A DNA stretch of 8,972 nucleotides, from NCBI GenBank assembly GCA_030679635.1, contig JAUXSZ010000195.1, forward strand, positions 1 to 8,972, in the 5' to 3' direction. The first letter of the stretch is position 1. Every line of letters starts with the position of its first letter. The notes below the pieces were generated by a model, which was given only the letters and a program-made list of their open reading frames with translations, did not search any database and was not told where the DNA came from. The stretch comes from Sulfuricurvum sp. Lineage in GTDB: Bacteria > Campylobacterota > Campylobacteria > Campylobacterales > Sulfurimonadaceae. A program made the position numbers and the translations under genes. This document shows positions 1-6,700 of this stretch, piece after piece.

Positions 1-256
1 GTAATCGGCCATTTTCGCCCAAAAGTTTGATCAGATTATTGATTTCAAGGCTTTTCGCACTCTCAACCATCTCAAGAACCAAATTGGTTTTAGCAGAAAC
101 GGCAATGTCATTACTGCGCATAATCTGAAGGAACTTGCTCTCATTAAAAGCAGTAGCCAGAACCGTAAAAAGTTCGGCCGTATTATCTAATGATGCTTCG
201 TCCAAGATAGCCATGAGTGATTGAACATAACGCTTAGCAATCAGTTCTTCATTCAT
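1..256 (-). CDS. atpH: ATP synthase F1 delta subunit (N-terminal part, cut by window edge)
   Basis: The delta subunit (OSCP equivalent) sits on top of the F1 head and ties it to the peripheral b/b' stalk. Translating from the ATG at 256 gives 85 codons running off the left edge: MNEELIAKRYVQSLM..., with the typical AKRY-x-x-(A/S)L start of the family's N-terminal helical domain, then a helical stretch rich in Leu, Ala and Glu. The start lies one base after the atpF stop (258-260), preceded by an AAGGTGG ribosome-binding-like stretch inside the end of atpF, so translation is probably coupled. About half of a usual ~175-residue delta subunit is present; the rest, and presumably atpA, lie beyond the edge. 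The call rests on the N-terminal signature and on its place directly after the two b-type genes. Confidence 0.9.
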   Translation of the reverse strand, partial: MNEELIAKRYVQSLMAILDEASLDNTAELFTVLATAFNESKFLQIMRSNDIAVSAKTNLVLEMVESAKSLEINNLIKLLGENGRL

Positions 257-257
257 A

Positions 258-773
258 TTAGGCCACCTTCTTTTTCAAAATGTCTGTCATGGCATCTTTG
301 CCCAAACTCACATCGCTTGCGCGCATAACATCGCCCATGACATCACCGACTACTTCACGTACCATTTTGCGTTTTTCAAGATCCATCAAGGCATTGTTTT
401 GCTTTTGTACGATTTCAACGTCCAATTCATACTGTGCCATGATTTTATCACTTAGGAGTTTGCACTCTTTTTTCGTGATTTCACTCAAGTCCTGTGCAAA
501 TCGATTAGCATCATCCACTTTATGCTCTGCAGCTTCTTTTAAACGTTTTGACTCACGCAAACGCTCTTGCACTTTTTCAAGTTCAGATGCGATAGCTGCG
601 CTTCTCCCACCAAAATAATTTTTGAGGGGTTCCGCCAAAAGGTAATAAAGTATTCCTGCAAATATAAGGAAGTTAACGGTTCGTTGAACAATATCCGTAG
701 AACCCTCGTGCGCAGCGTCAGATCCAAATAGATAAGCACTGAGCATTAATACAGTAACCAATATTTTACCCAT
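258..773 (-). CDS. atpF: ATP synthase F0 subunit b
   Basis: This is the peripheral stalk subunit b (171 aa), which holds F1 stationary against the membrane rotor. It has a hydrophobic N-terminal segment (residues about 4-17) ending in a small-residue stretch that resembles a signal peptide. A second membrane segment (about 32-47, VNFLIFAGILYYLLAEP) is followed by the family-typical P-L-K-N-Y-F and then a long charged, Ala/Glu/Lys-rich helix (about 58-140) expected to form a coiled coil. Standard b subunits have only one N-terminal membrane helix, so the extra leader is notable; I recall leaders of this kind on Campylobacterota AtpF but cannot verify it here. The GAGGAG ribosome site overlaps the TGA stop of the upstream b' gene (783-785), indicating coupled translation. 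atpH starts 1 nt after the stop. Confidence 0.93.
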   Translation of the reverse strand: MGKILVTVLMLSAYLFGSDAAHEGSTDIVQRTVNFLIFAGILYYLLAEPLKNYFGGRSAAIASELEKVQERLRESKRLKEAAEHKVDDANRFAQDLSEITKKECKLLSDKIMAQYELDVEIVQKQNNALMDLEKRKMVREVVGDVMGDVMRASDVSLGKDAMTDILKKKVA

Positions 774-782
774 ATTATCTCC

Positions 783-1205
783 TCAAATCTGATTTAGCTT
801 AGCTGATACAGCGGCTTGGAAAGATGGAGCTTCAGCATGAAGCGCCTCTTTCAATCGTGAACGTTCTTCAGACATTGCGTCTTCAAACTTAGTATATTCT
901 TGTGCCAGTTCAGCACGTTTTGCCTCTATCTTGCTGTTTGCCAACGCTTTGGCCTCAGCAACAACTTTTTCTCTTATTGCATGCGCTTCTAGTTTAGCAT
1001 CACTAATAATCTTTTCCGCTTGAGAGTGAAATGCAGCAATCTCGGCATCGTTGTTGCCAACGTGTTCGAGATCTTTTTTAATATCCGCATCCCGTTTTTC
1101 CATATAGTTGAAAAGAGGTTTGTAAAGCAAACTATTAAGAGCGGCAATAAGGACAAGGAAGACAATCAGTGTGCTGCCTAGCAACATCGGACTTATATCT
1201 AACAT
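783..1205 (-). CDS. atpF': ATP synthase F0 subunit b' (second b-type stalk subunit)
   Basis: This is a second b-type peripheral stalk subunit (140 aa), pairing with the product of the next gene so that the stalk is a b/b' heterodimer, as in cyanobacteria, phototrophs and Campylobacterota. It has one N-terminal membrane helix (residues about 8-27, LLGSTLIVFLVLIAALNSLL). Next come YKPLFNYMEKRDADIKKDL, the usual membrane-exit motif with an xxR-x-x-x-I element, and a long amphipathic helix rich in Ala, Glu and Lys to the C-terminus. There is no signal-like leader, unlike its neighbour. The start is supported by a strong AGGAGG just upstream of the ATG (plus-strand CCTCCT at 1210-1215). A TATAAT box lies upstream in the gap to parB, so this may be the first gene of an ATP synthase transcript. 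Confidence 0.92.
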   Translation of the reverse strand: MLDISPMLLGSTLIVFLVLIAALNSLLYKPLFNYMEKRDADIKKDLEHVGNNDAEIAAFHSQAEKIISDAKLEAHAIREKVVAEAKALANSKIEAKRAELAQEYTKFEDAMSEERSRLKEALHAEAPSFQAAVSAKLNQI

Positions 1206-1227
1206 ACCACCTCCTAAAAGTTGCGTG

Positions 1228-1233
1228 ATTATA
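1228..1233 (-). promoter_or_regulatory. Candidate -10 box for the ATP synthase genes
   Basis: The 65-bp gap between parB and atpF' contains, on the minus strand, a perfect TATAAT at 1233-1228, about 22 bp before the atpF' start. No good -35 lies 17 bp upstream (CTGTCC), but Campylobacterota sigma-70 promoters often lack a conserved -35 and rely on the -10 and upstream A/T-rich sequence. I see no terminator hairpin after parB, so the box would add to read-through rather than replace it. The motif match is seen; promoter activity is inferred. Confidence 0.45.
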
Positions 1234-1270
1234 CAACTAGTAAATTGAAGGGACAGTTAAACGGTGGAAA

Positions 1271-2119
1271 TTATGAAGAAAGTGTGGTTAAAAATGTCTC
1301 AATCTGACCATTATTCTCAAACTCAAGGGTCAACTTCGACCCTTTTTTTGATGTTTTAAGACCCATTTTTGCTAAATGCTTTTGCAGTTCATCAAAATTT
1401 AGCGCTTCGATTGTAACATGCGGCTCAACAGCACTCTCGCGAGGAAGCTTAAAGCTCTTGGCCATTTGCTCAACATCACGTACGCTTAGTTTTTGACCAA
1501 TGATCGAATCAATCATCAAAGATTGCTCATTTTGATCCAATCCTACAACGACTTTTGCGTGACCGGCACTGATTTTTCCCTCGACCAGTGCTTTGCGCCC
1601 TTTATCACTCAACTGCAGCAAACGGAGGGTATTGGTGATTTGTGCACGGCTTTTATGAACCGTATGGGAGAGCTGATCGTGCGTCAACTCATGTATCTCG
1701 ATTAATTCTTGATACGCTTGTGCCAAATCAATCGCATTGAGCTCATCACGCTGAATGTTTTCAATCAACGCATGCTGGCGCATTTGTTCATCGCTTACGG
1801 AAACGATGATCGCTTTAATGGTTTTGAGTTTTGCCAATTTACTGGCACGCAAGCGTCGCTCACCCGCGATGAGAACATAGCCGTCAAGATCTTCTTTGAC
1901 AACAATCGGCTGCAAGAGACCGTGAGTTTTTATGGATTCACTGAGCTCGGATAGGGACACCGGATCAAAGTGTTTACGCGGTTGATACGGATTGGGACGC
2001 ACTTCTGTTATTGAAATTTCTTCAAATCCGTTTCGCTTAGGAAGTTCATTATCGTATGCTTCTTCGATTTCACTCAGTAATGCGCCCAGACCTCGTCCTA
2101 GAGCTGATGCTTTTGCCAT
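1271..2119 (-). CDS. parB: Chromosome partitioning protein ParB (Spo0J family)
   Basis: ParB is the centromere-binding CTPase clamp that loads at parS sites, spreads along DNA and helps segregate origins with ParA. The 282-aa length is normal. The start MAKASALGRGLGALL is the conserved N-terminal ParA-interaction segment. The ParB nuclease-like/CTPase domain spans about 35-125, with GERRLRA at 86-92 and ENIQRDELN at 120-128. The helix-turn-helix region that reads parS spans about 145-170 (LTHDQLSHTVHKSRAQITNT), followed by KISAGHAKVVV at 182-192. The C-terminal residues 230-282 would form the dimerisation domain. The start is preceded by TAAGGATCGTAA, in which the stop of parA overlaps the ribosome site, so ParA and ParB are co-translated. 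I found no canonical parS in the window. Confidence 0.96.
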   Translation of the reverse strand: MAKASALGRGLGALLSEIEEAYDNELPKRNGFEEISITEVRPNPYQPRKHFDPVSLSELSESIKTHGLLQPIVVKEDLDGYVLIAGERRLRASKLAKLKTIKAIIVSVSDEQMRQHALIENIQRDELNAIDLAQAYQELIEIHELTHDQLSHTVHKSRAQITNTLRLLQLSDKGRKALVEGKISAGHAKVVVGLDQNEQSLMIDSIIGQKLSVRDVEQMAKSFKLPRESAVEPHVTIEALNFDELQKHLAKMGLKTSKKGSKLTLEFENNGQIETFLTTLSS

Positions 2120-2128
2120 TTACGATCC

Positions 2129-2911
2129 TTAAGCGATGATTGCGTGAGCAAGATCTTGATAGGCTAAAGATCCGCTCGATTTTACATCGTACAAAATAGC
2201 CGGTTTTCCAAAACTTGGAGACTCTGCCAATTTTACGTTACGCGGAATGACGATGTATTCATCTTCGCGTGTTTTAAACAATTTTGCCTGAAAATGTTGA
2301 CGTAAATCTGCAAATACTTGGCGTGAAAGATTGTTTTGCGCGCTGTACATCGTAGGGAGGAACCCTTTGATGGTTAATTTCGGATTGATGGTTTTACGAA
2401 CCAACTTCACCGTATTCAACAGCTGAGCCAATCCTTCCAACGCGAAGAATTCGCATTGAATAGGAATAATCACCGAATTGGAAGCGCTCAATGCATTGAT
2501 AGTCATTGGCCCTAGTGCAGGGGGTGAATCGATAATAATGTAATCGTATTCTTCTTTTACCTGAGCAATCGCGCGCTTCAAGATCAGCTCGCGCCCTTTG
2601 GCGTTGTTGGCATCGTAATACTCTTTTTCAACGCCAACCAAACCAATGTTGGACGGTGCAATAAAAAGCTTCGGCAATTCGGTCTTTAAAATAATTTCAT
2701 GCAGTTTTTTTGCTCCGATAAGAACATGATAGATATTGAACTCATAGTTATTGCGGTGGTACCCTAATGATGTTGTCGCATTTGCTTGCGGATCGGCATC
2801 GATGAGGAGAACTTTTTTCTCGGCAACGGCTAATGAAGCAGCTAAATTTACAGCAGTCGTTGTTTTACCAACTCCGCCTTTCTGATTTGCGATAACGATT
2901 ACTTCACTCAT
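2129..2911 (-). CDS. parA: Chromosome partitioning ATPase ParA (Soj family)
   Basis: ParA is a Walker-type ATPase that binds DNA non-specifically as an ATP dimer and drives movement of ParB-parS complexes. The 260-aa size is that of a chromosomal Soj-type protein without the extra N-terminal HTH found in plasmid type Ia ParA. The deviant Walker A motif is KGGVGKTT at 11-18, with the signature first lysine. The A' motif is LIDADPQANATTSLG at 36-50. Walker B is IIIDSPPALGP at 125-135. The C-terminal block IPRNVKLAESPSFGKP is also characteristic. The ATG overlaps the birA stop in ATGA (2908-2911), and the stop forms part of the parB ribosome site 9 nt upstream of parB, so the gene lies within one translationally linked array. 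Confidence 0.97.
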   Translation of the reverse strand: MSEVIVIANQKGGVGKTTTAVNLAASLAVAEKKVLLIDADPQANATTSLGYHRNNYEFNIYHVLIGAKKLHEIILKTELPKLFIAPSNIGLVGVEKEYYDANNAKGRELILKRAIAQVKEEYDYIIIDSPPALGPMTINALSASNSVIIPIQCEFFALEGLAQLLNTVKLVRKTINPKLTIKGFLPTMYSAQNNLSRQVFADLRQHFQAKLFKTREDEYIVIPRNVKLAESPSFGKPAILYDVKSSGSLAYQDLAHAIIA

Positions 2912-3549
2912 CTTAAACTAAATATCCTTTGTCCATTGCATTCAAGGGAACCGTCGTCTAATAAGACGGCATCTTTCAATCCAATTATTGCTTGATGGGT
3001 ATGTGTTGTGAACGATTTGCTTCTTTCGAATTCTAACTCGAACTTACTAAATATCTGCTTCCATGACGGAAATTTTTTGAGTTCTAAAATATAATAATTT
3101 GTTAACTGTTGAGAGGTGATAGGTATATCAATTTTTGAAAAATTTAGTGGCGCGCTGGATAGATTGATCCCGATCCCGCACACAAGGCAATCACCCACCA
3201 AGTTCGTAATGACACCGCCCAGTTTTTGGTCATCCAAATAAAAATCATTAGGCCACTTTAGCCATACCTTTGAGCCTAAACGGTTCAAAAGCTCTTTCAT
3301 TATGAAGGCAAAATAGATCGAGGATGACTCTAGTTTTAAATCATTGGGTAATTGTGAACGGTTGATCGCAACCGAAATAAATAAATTTCCCTCTTCGCCA
3401 ATCCATGCATTTCCTCGACTGCCGCTACCGTGTGTCTGCGAAACTGCCCCAACACATACCGGTGCAGTTAATGCTTTCGTTTTAAGCGCATCTATCAAAT
3501 ACGTTTGCGTTGACTCTATTTCCTCAAGCCAGAATATTTCCACACCCAA
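2908..3549 (-). CDS. birA: Biotin--[acetyl-CoA-carboxylase] ligase, short form
   Basis: Biotin protein ligase activates biotin as biotinyl-AMP and attaches it to a lysine of biotin-dependent carboxylases. At 213 aa it contains only catalytic and C-terminal domains and has no N-terminal winged helix, so it should not be a biotin-operon repressor. Motifs seen are ESTQTYL at 12-18, GSGSRGNAW at 41-49 (the biotin/AMP loop, GRGRRGR-W in E. coli), KWPND at 98-102, KLGGV at 109-113 and GIGINL at 125-130. No ATG fits: the open frame begins with TTG at 3547-3549, with GGA seven bases before it. A GTG two codons later (3541-3543) is an alternative giving 211 aa. The gene overlaps the end of fmt by 26 bp and shares ATGA with parA. 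Confidence 0.92.
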   Translation of the reverse strand: MGVEIFWLEEIESTQTYLIDALKTKALTAPVCVGAVSQTHGSGSRGNAWIGEEGNLFISVAINRSQLPNDLKLESSSIYFAFIMKELLNRLGSKVWLKWPNDFYLDDQKLGGVITNLVGDCLVCGIGINLSSAPLNFSKIDIPITSQQLTNYYILELKKFPSWKQIFSKFELEFERSKSFTTHTHQAIIGLKDAVLLDDGSLECNGQRIFSLR

Positions 3550-4435
3550 GTCGCTTTCCGTTTAAATAAGCCACCGCAGAAGTCTCTTGTTTTGAAGGTG
3601 CTTGAACTTTTAGCAGACGCAACGAACCTTTTGCACATTGAACAAGAATGCTTTCATCATCAACTGCAATAATTTCCCCTGCAGTCCCATGGCTTTGGCT
3701 CTCATTTAATTTCATCTCTTTAAGTTTCAATCCAGAGTTCAAATAAATACCCGGCCATGGTGTAAAAGCACGATAACGGTTGATGATCTCACCGGCATTA
3801 TCAAAGGTTGTCAATCCGTCCGATTTGGAAATTTTAGTACAGTGGCTCGCATCTTCTTCATTTTGGGCAACACAGCTTTTTCGATCCCAGTTGTGCACGA
3901 TATCTGAAGTGAGTTCACATGCTGTTTGCGTTAGACGCTCATACAGGGATTCCACCATCTCATCGCAACCTATCTCAAGCGTAGAAATTTTAATAATAGC
4001 CCCCGTATCGAGTCCCTCATCCATCCACATAGCGGTAACGCCGGTTTGGGGATCATTGTTTAGCAAACTTTGCTGAATCGGGCTCGCTCCGCGGTATTGT
4101 GGAAGAATCGACGCGTGGAGGTTAACGCAGGGTACGTATTCCAGGATTGCTTTGGGTAAAATCTGTCCGTAAGCCGCAACGATTATCATGTCGCACTCAA
4201 TCCTCAGCAATTCCTCAACAACCGCCGTATCCCTCAGTCTTTGGGGTTGATAGACGGGAATATGAACTTCTTGTGCCAATACTTTTACCACAGGAGGGGT
4301 CAAGATCGCCTTGCGTCCGACCGGTTTATCGGGCTGTGTGTATACGGCTACGATCTCTACATCATCAGTCTCGATAAGCGTTTTGAGAATATCGGCAGCA
4401 TAATCGGGTGTCCCCATGAATATAATGCGTGTCAT
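3524..4435 (-). CDS. fmt: Methionyl-tRNA formyltransferase
   Basis: The enzyme transfers a formyl group from 10-formyl-tetrahydrofolate to Met-tRNAfMet, making the bacterial initiator. The 303-aa length is close to the E. coli enzyme. The N-terminal Rossmann-like domain opens with IIFMGTPDYAA (4-14). The catalytic set is N105 and H107 in NLHASILPQYRGASPIQ (105-121) and D143 in DEGLDTG (139-145). The loop PDKPVGRK at 35-42, important for tRNA acceptor recognition in the family, is intact. The C-terminal OB-like domain starts around 205 (KISKSDGLTTFDNAGEI) and contains RAFTPWPG. The start lies one base after the proB stop and has only a weak ribosome site, so coupling to proB is likely. Its 3' end overlaps birA. 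Confidence 0.97.
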   Translation of the reverse strand: MTRIIFMGTPDYAADILKTLIETDDVEIVAVYTQPDKPVGRKAILTPPVVKVLAQEVHIPVYQPQRLRDTAVVEELLRIECDMIIVAAYGQILPKAILEYVPCVNLHASILPQYRGASPIQQSLLNNDPQTGVTAMWMDEGLDTGAIIKISTLEIGCDEMVESLYERLTQTACELTSDIVHNWDRKSCVAQNEEDASHCTKISKSDGLTTFDNAGEIINRYRAFTPWPGIYLNSGLKLKEMKLNESQSHGTAGEIIAVDDESILVQCAKGSLRLLKVQAPSKQETSAVAYLNGKRLGCGNILA

Positions 4436-4436
4436 G

Positions 4437-5204
4437 CTATAGTGCTTTCGCTTGAAACAAACTGCCGCCTAAATGGGTGTCGTTCAGTAAAAAGGAACGT
4501 ACATCGGTGAGATCAAATCCGCTTGCTAAAAACATCGAACCCCCTCGTTTGAGTAAAAAATCGGCAGCTTTGAGCTTCGTCACAATACCGCCTGTTGCAA
4601 AACTGTGATGAGGAGTGACCTCGGAAGTGAGTTCATCCTCTGTAATGGAGTCTATGTGCCCTCTGATTTTTGCGTCATCATGCGTTCGGGGATCTTTGTC
4701 GTAATACGCATCGATATCGGAGAGTATTACGAGCATATCGGCACCGAAATGGTATGCCGCATAGGCTGAGAGCTGGTCATTGTCCCCGAGAACCAACTCT
4801 TCGGTTGCGGTTGCATCGTTTTCATTGATAATAGGGACAACGCCGTTTTGCAATAAGGTTTCGATCGTGTCTTTCGCTTTTTGCGATTCTTCATCGGTAT
4901 TAAAGTTGGCAGCGGTGACTAAGATTTGTGCGGGGATGATCTGATGATGCTCGAACATTTTTTTGTACTTGTTCATCAATATCGGCTGACCGATGGAGGC
5001 GAGTGCTTGTTTGTTCGACAAGAGTTTTTTATCAAGTTTAAGCTCGGTATAACCTGCGGCAACAGCGCCGGAAGAGACAAGAATCACTTCGTACCGCTCT
5101 TTGAGTTGGGCAATAAAGTCAACCAGATTTTGCATCCGATCTTTGGCGATCCGATTTTGTTCGCTTAAAACCGCACTGCCGACTTTTACTACTAGCCGTT
5201 TCAT
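4437..5204 (-). CDS. proB: Glutamate 5-kinase (no PUA domain)
   Basis: ProB phosphorylates glutamate at the gamma carboxyl group, the first and usually feedback-controlled step of proline synthesis. The amino-acid kinase fold is complete: VVKVGSAVL at 5-13, SSGAVAAG at 44-51, PIINENDA at 124-131, LGDNDQLSA at 139-147, LSDIDAYYDKDP at 161-172 and TGGIVTKLKAA at 204-214. It stops at 255 aa, so the C-terminal PUA domain of the ~367-aa E. coli type is absent; short forms are known in Campylobacterota and others. The ATG overlaps the obgE stop by one base (TAATG), so it depends on coupling with obgE. No proA or proC lies in the window. Confidence 0.96.
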   Translation of the reverse strand: MKRLVVKVGSAVLSEQNRIAKDRMQNLVDFIAQLKERYEVILVSSGAVAAGYTELKLDKKLLSNKQALASIGQPILMNKYKKMFEHHQIIPAQILVTAANFNTDEESQKAKDTIETLLQNGVVPIINENDATATEELVLGDNDQLSAYAAYHFGADMLVILSDIDAYYDKDPRTHDDAKIRGHIDSITEDELTSEVTPHHSFATGGIVTKLKAADFLLKRGGSMFLASGFDLTDVRSFLLNDTHLGGSLFQAKAL

Positions 5205-6298
5205 TAACGCTCTATTTGAACCATATGGTAAAGGGCATACGTTAAAGGCTTAATGTTCAGATTGATCGCTGAAGAAATCGGGGCAACGAAAAAAGGAAGT
5301 GACGTGTCACGGAACCCTTTGTCAAAGTTTTCCTGCTCATATACCGGATACTCATCACTGAATCCAAAACGACTTTTTTTAACCGGTTCAAGGTTGAGCA
5401 ATTTCAAAAACGCATTGCTTTTCTCAATCGCTTCATCAGGACTCATCGCATCAGCGCGGGTCAATGCTATCGCATAGTTGCGCTCTGCCAAAAGGGGTGA
5501 AAATTTTTCAAGCTCTTCTTTTAACGTTTCGTACTGGTGCTGCAATTCATGATAAGAAGCCAAGTCAATCATAAAGAGCAATGTTTTTGTCCGTTCGATA
5601 TGGCGCAAAAACTTCAGCCCCAGCCCTTTTCCCTCAGATGCTCCACCGATAATACCCGGAATATCCGCCATAATGTACGAATCAAATTCACCGATATTGA
5701 TCTGACCAAGCTTAGGAGTCAAGGTCGTAAACTCGTAATTCGCAACTTCTGGACGGGCATTCGATACCGTAGAGATAAGGGTTGATTTCCCGACATTAGG
5801 GAAACCGACCAATCCGACATCGGCGATAAGTTTTAGATCGAGTCTTACAATGCGCGTTGTTTCAGGCTCACCCGGTTGAGCGTACATTGGCTTTTGATTG
5901 ATCGACGATTTAAAGTGAACGTTTCCGAGACCACCGCGACCGCCTGTCAGGAATAATACTTCTTGCCCGTTTTCTAATAGATCAAGCAAAATTTCACCGG
6001 TCTCAACATCAACTACCTGCGTTCCCGGCGGGACGACGATAACGAGTTTTTTACCGGCTTTGCCGTACATATTCGAGCCTGAACCCGGTTGCCCTTTTTC
6101 CGCTTTAAGAGTTTTATTCCCCTGAAAATTGGCCAAAGTGTGGGTATTGTTATCTACTTTGAAGTAAACATCACCACCTTTTCCGCCATCGCCGCCGTCT
6201 GGGCCGCCTTGAATGACAAATTTTTCGCGTCTAAACGCCACACATCCTGCTCCACCTTTACCCGAAGAAACAGTTATTACTACGCTATCGCTAAACAT
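5204..6298 (-). CDS. obgE: Ribosome-associated GTPase Obg (CgtA)
   Basis: Obg is an essential GTPase that acts in late assembly of the 50S subunit and links it to stress and nutrient state. The glycine-rich Obg fold occupies about 1-157, with GGDGGKGGDVYF at 35-46 and GGRGGLGNVHF at 119-129. The G domain follows: G1 GFPNVGKST at 165-173, G2 TTLTP at 191-195, G3 DIPG at 212-215 and G5 SSA at about 336-339. The G4 motif, NKxD in most relatives, reads T-R-A-D at 280-283 here. About 50 residues separate G4 from G5, longer than in E. coli. There is no C-terminal OCT domain (364 aa). The start follows AAGGATGATGA. It leads the run to parB; pairing with L21/L27 upstream is a very widespread arrangement. 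Confidence 0.96.
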   Translation of the reverse strand: MFSDSVVITVSSGKGGAGCVAFRREKFVIQGGPDGGDGGKGGDVYFKVDNNTHTLANFQGNKTLKAEKGQPGSGSNMYGKAGKKLVIVVPPGTQVVDVETGEILLDLLENGQEVLFLTGGRGGLGNVHFKSSINQKPMYAQPGEPETTRIVRLDLKLIADVGLVGFPNVGKSTLISTVSNARPEVANYEFTTLTPKLGQINIGEFDSYIMADIPGIIGGASEGKGLGLKFLRHIERTKTLLFMIDLASYHELQHQYETLKEELEKFSPLLAERNYAIALTRADAMSPDEAIEKSNAFLKLLNLEPVKKSRFGFSDEYPVYEQENFDKGFRDTSLPFFVAPISSAINLNIKPLTYALYHMVQIER

Positions 6299-6321
6299 TC
6301 ATCATCCTTATCTGGCTTAAA

Positions 6322-6327
6322 ACTATA
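6322..6327 (-). promoter_or_regulatory. Candidate -10 box upstream of obgE
   Basis: On the minus strand TATAGT lies at 6327-6322, 23 bp before the obgE ATG, in very A/T-rich sequence. No good -35 is seen at 17 bp (TCTAAC), which is common for sigma-70 promoters in Campylobacterota. The AAGGAT ribosome site follows. With the hairpin upstream, this could let obgE and the genes after it be expressed apart from rplU-rpmA. Function is inferred from position only. Confidence 0.35.
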
Positions 6328-6338
6328 CTTTGAATTTC

Positions 6339-6386
6339 AACACTGTTAGAAAAGTACACTATTAAGAAAATACATTGTTGGAAAAA
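6339..6386. repeat. Three degenerate 16-bp tandem units between rpmA and obgE
   Basis: Three back-to-back units of exactly 16 bp occupy 6339-6354, 6355-6370 and 6371-6386 (plus strand: AACACTGTTAGAAAAG, TACACTATTAAGAAAA, TACATTGTTGGAAAAA). Pairwise identity is 11, 11 and 12 of 16. The shared core is ACA(C/T)T(G/A)TT followed by a purine-rich half. They lie just upstream of the candidate obgE -10 box and overlap the T-run after the rpmA hairpin. They could be stacked protein-binding sites or a decayed minisatellite. I recognise no known regulator from them, and the low complexity leaves chance as an option. Confidence 0.5.
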
Positions 6387-6414
6387 ACTTAGAGATCGGG
6401 CAGAGATGCCCGAT
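6382..6414 (-). terminator. Hairpin with offset T-run after rpmA (weak terminator or attenuator)
   Basis: Transcribed on the minus strand, a perfect 8-bp stem ATCGGGCA/TGCCCGAT (6414-6407 with 6402-6395) closes a 4-nt loop TCTC. A run of six T (6387-6382) begins 7 nt after the stem, too far for a strong intrinsic terminator. It starts only 9 bp past the rpmA stop. Partial termination, or a 3'-end stabilising hairpin that separates the highly expressed ribosomal protein message from obgE, is the likely role. Confidence 0.55.
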
Positions 6415-6422
6415 GAGGAAAA

Positions 6423-6680
6423 TTAAGCGGCAGGAACGACAGAAACTTGTTTGCGTTTTTTGTCTTTACGGTGAAATAAAACAACACCGTCAACCAATGC
6501 ATACAAAGTGTGGTCTTTACCCATACCGATATTTTTACCAGGGTGAACTTTTGTTCCGCGCTGACGAATAATGATATTACCCGCACGTACTACTTCACCA
6601 CCATATTTTTTGACACCGAGTCTACGTCCCGCTGAGTCGCGGTTATTCTGTGTACTACCTTGACCTTTCTTATGAGCCAT
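6423..6680 (-). CDS. rpmA: 50S ribosomal protein L27
   Basis: L27 is a small basic protein of the large subunit whose N-terminal tail reaches toward the peptidyl transferase centre. The 85-aa sequence begins MAHKKGQGST, the classic start with the mature glycine-rich tail, so it lacks the cleaved N-terminal extension found in Firmicutes. RDSAGRRLGVKKYGG (14-28), GNIIIRQRGTKVHPG (34-48) and GKDHTLYALVDG (54-65) are family hallmarks. The start is preceded by AGGAGG (complement at 6684-6690), 20 bp after the rplU stop, so both are expected on one message. Just downstream is a hairpin. Confidence 0.98.
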   Translation of the reverse strand: MAHKKGQGSTQNNRDSAGRRLGVKKYGGEVVRAGNIIIRQRGTKVHPGKNIGMGKDHTLYALVDGVVLFHRKDKKRKQVSVVPAA

Positions 6681-6700
6681 GCTGTCCTCCTACTTTATTA

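Noticed and set aside
280..618. Plus-strand open frame of 112 codons opposite atpF
   Set aside because: It is the reverse-strand shadow of a well-supported b subunit; its Ser/Phe/Leu-rich composition is typical of an antisense frame and there is no ribosome site.
3780..4510. Several plus-strand open frames opposite fmt and the end of proB
   Set aside because: They lie antisense to fmt and proB, whose catalytic motifs are intact, and have no recognisable domains.
5300..5311. GTGACGTGTCAC, a near-palindrome resembling half of a parS site
   Set aside because: It lacks the central CACGTG of parS, lies inside obgE, and the arms match over only 5 bp.
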